64,000 nt of DNA from contig JABBOT010000007.1 in NCBI GenBank assembly GCA_016165875.1, positions 6,667,245 through 6,731,244 on the forward strand. The letters are read 5' to 3'. Origin of the DNA: Acanthopleura granulata (lineage: Eukaryota; Mollusca; Polyplacophora; Chitonida; Chitonidae). The notes below the pieces were generated by a model. That model did not search any database. It saw only the letters and a program-made list of their open reading frames with translations, and was not told the origin of the DNA. Below are positions 63,075 through 64,000 of this stretch, piece after piece; position 1 is the stretch's first letter, and each line of letters begins with the position of its first letter. A program made the translations under genes and the position numbers.

Positions 63075-63265
63075 GGCAATTATTTATTCATTTGTGTTCC
63101 GTGCAGTATGGTGGGAGAAAACTGGCCAGAGGCCAGGAGAAACCCATGACTATCTCGAGAGAAAGCGAGCCCGAGCCAGACCTAACTCCCAGCAACTGCA
63201 TAGGTAAGAGGCTCATGCATGAGTCATTATGCTGTGCGAACATGCTAACCACTTGGCCATGGAGG
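63075..63265 (-). mobile_element. SINE family A copy, diverged
   Basis: Antisense core 'tatggtgggagaaaactggcc' through the head 'ccacttggccatggaggc'. Confidence 0.65.
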
Positions 63266-64000
63266 CTGTGATATAGCAGTATTATACCAAATTCTGCTAA
63301 TGAAGTAAAAAAAAAAAAGCAAAAGGTGTAATGGAGACAGGCCTACTGACGGCACAGTGTTTTCCAAAGAGGTATGTTTTATGATAAGATATATAAGCTT
63401 GTCTTAATTATAACTTCAAGTAACTGTGTGATCGTTTGTATCTCACCTCAGATAAGGCTTGATTTAGGTGCTGGAACAACAAATGTCTCCCCATCTGGAG
63501 TGAAACAAATTATTTCCACAGTACTTGTACGAAGTTTTGCAGAAACGAAACAACATAAGCACAAATGTATATGTAGCTGTACAAGCCAAAAGAAATAGCC
63601 TCATAAGCAGCAAGATATTTCAATAACAACAATTTTACACTCAATACACACTCCTGAACACAAACAAAGCTGATTTAAACTTGATAAACTGATATTCAAA
63701 AGGGTAAATTTTCATACTATCCATGATTATATGCAGCCAAAGCATGTCGAATGCAAACAAAGCAGCCATATATATTGAATCACCTGAATGCCTTGAGATT
63801 ACAAACAAATTATGTACATAAACAAAAACTGACCTAGGCATCTATAATTGTCATCACTGAGTAAAAATAGAAAAAAAAGCTAGGTCATTTGGGTGCATGG
63901 AAACTTATTACAACTGTGCAAAAATTTCACGATTTTCAGTTTCATGTGTGTTATACAACTACAAACAGTAACTGAAATTATTGCCATAATCTTTATAAAT
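63266..64000. other. intergenic, no gene seen
   Basis: AT-rich tail of the window. The open frames (about 65-75 codons) have no splice context or recognisable features. Confidence 0.35.

Overview
This is animal nuclear DNA: intron-rich, AT-leaning, with short coding exons bounded by GT..AG splice sites and dense in short tRNA-derived retroelements. The commonest element has a tail of the type 'aagtgaaatattcttgagta..' followed by 'caatcaaataaataaata'. I know that tail from molluscan genomes, so I infer a mollusc or close lophotrochozoan. The species cannot be fixed from the sequence.

Four genes can be assembled exon by exon with consistent reading phase. (1) About 5.0-11.0 kb, plus strand: a small unrecognised gene for a basic, Ser/Arg-rich protein of about 146 residues. 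(2) 14.8-28.2 kb, minus strand: WDR18, 11 coding exons, 436 residues, a WD-repeat protein of the PELP1-TEX10-WDR18 (Rix1/Ipi) 60S ribosome assembly complex. (3) 38.9-44.7 kb, minus strand: RNF11, 3 coding exons, 141 residues, a RING-H2 ubiquitin ligase adaptor. (4) 45.4-61.1 kb, plus strand: a divergent FANCC, 11 coding exons, 636 residues, a subunit of the Fanconi anaemia core complex. RNF11 and FANCC are head to head with 636 bp between their start codons, which suggests a shared promoter. A possible orphan exon of another minus-strand gene lies at 34.2-34.4 kb. The genes are not an operon and I see no functional link beyond position.

The rest is repeats. The left end (0-5 kb) has a degenerate minisatellite split by a SINE, a foldback MITE and other SINE pieces. 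The 22.4-23.8 kb stretch is a minisatellite grown from the intron 3/exon 4 boundary of WDR18. The 28.8-30.1 kb and 51.1-52.8 kb stretches hold the same 38-bp satellite in opposite orientations. A 540-bp block at 27.3 kb recurs at 30.1 kb, where 17-bp direct repeats flank it. Foldback elements with long inverted ends occur at 3.1, 35.0 and 40.6 kb, with a remnant at 59.1 kb.

The most unusual theme is tandem duplication at exon edges. Four separate arrays begin inside a coding exon and run into the neighbouring non-coding DNA: the WDR18 exon 4 acceptor, the WDR18 stop exon, the FANCC exon 8 donor and the FANCC stop codon. The WDR18 acceptor array places about 17 near-identical decoy splice acceptors upstream of the real one.
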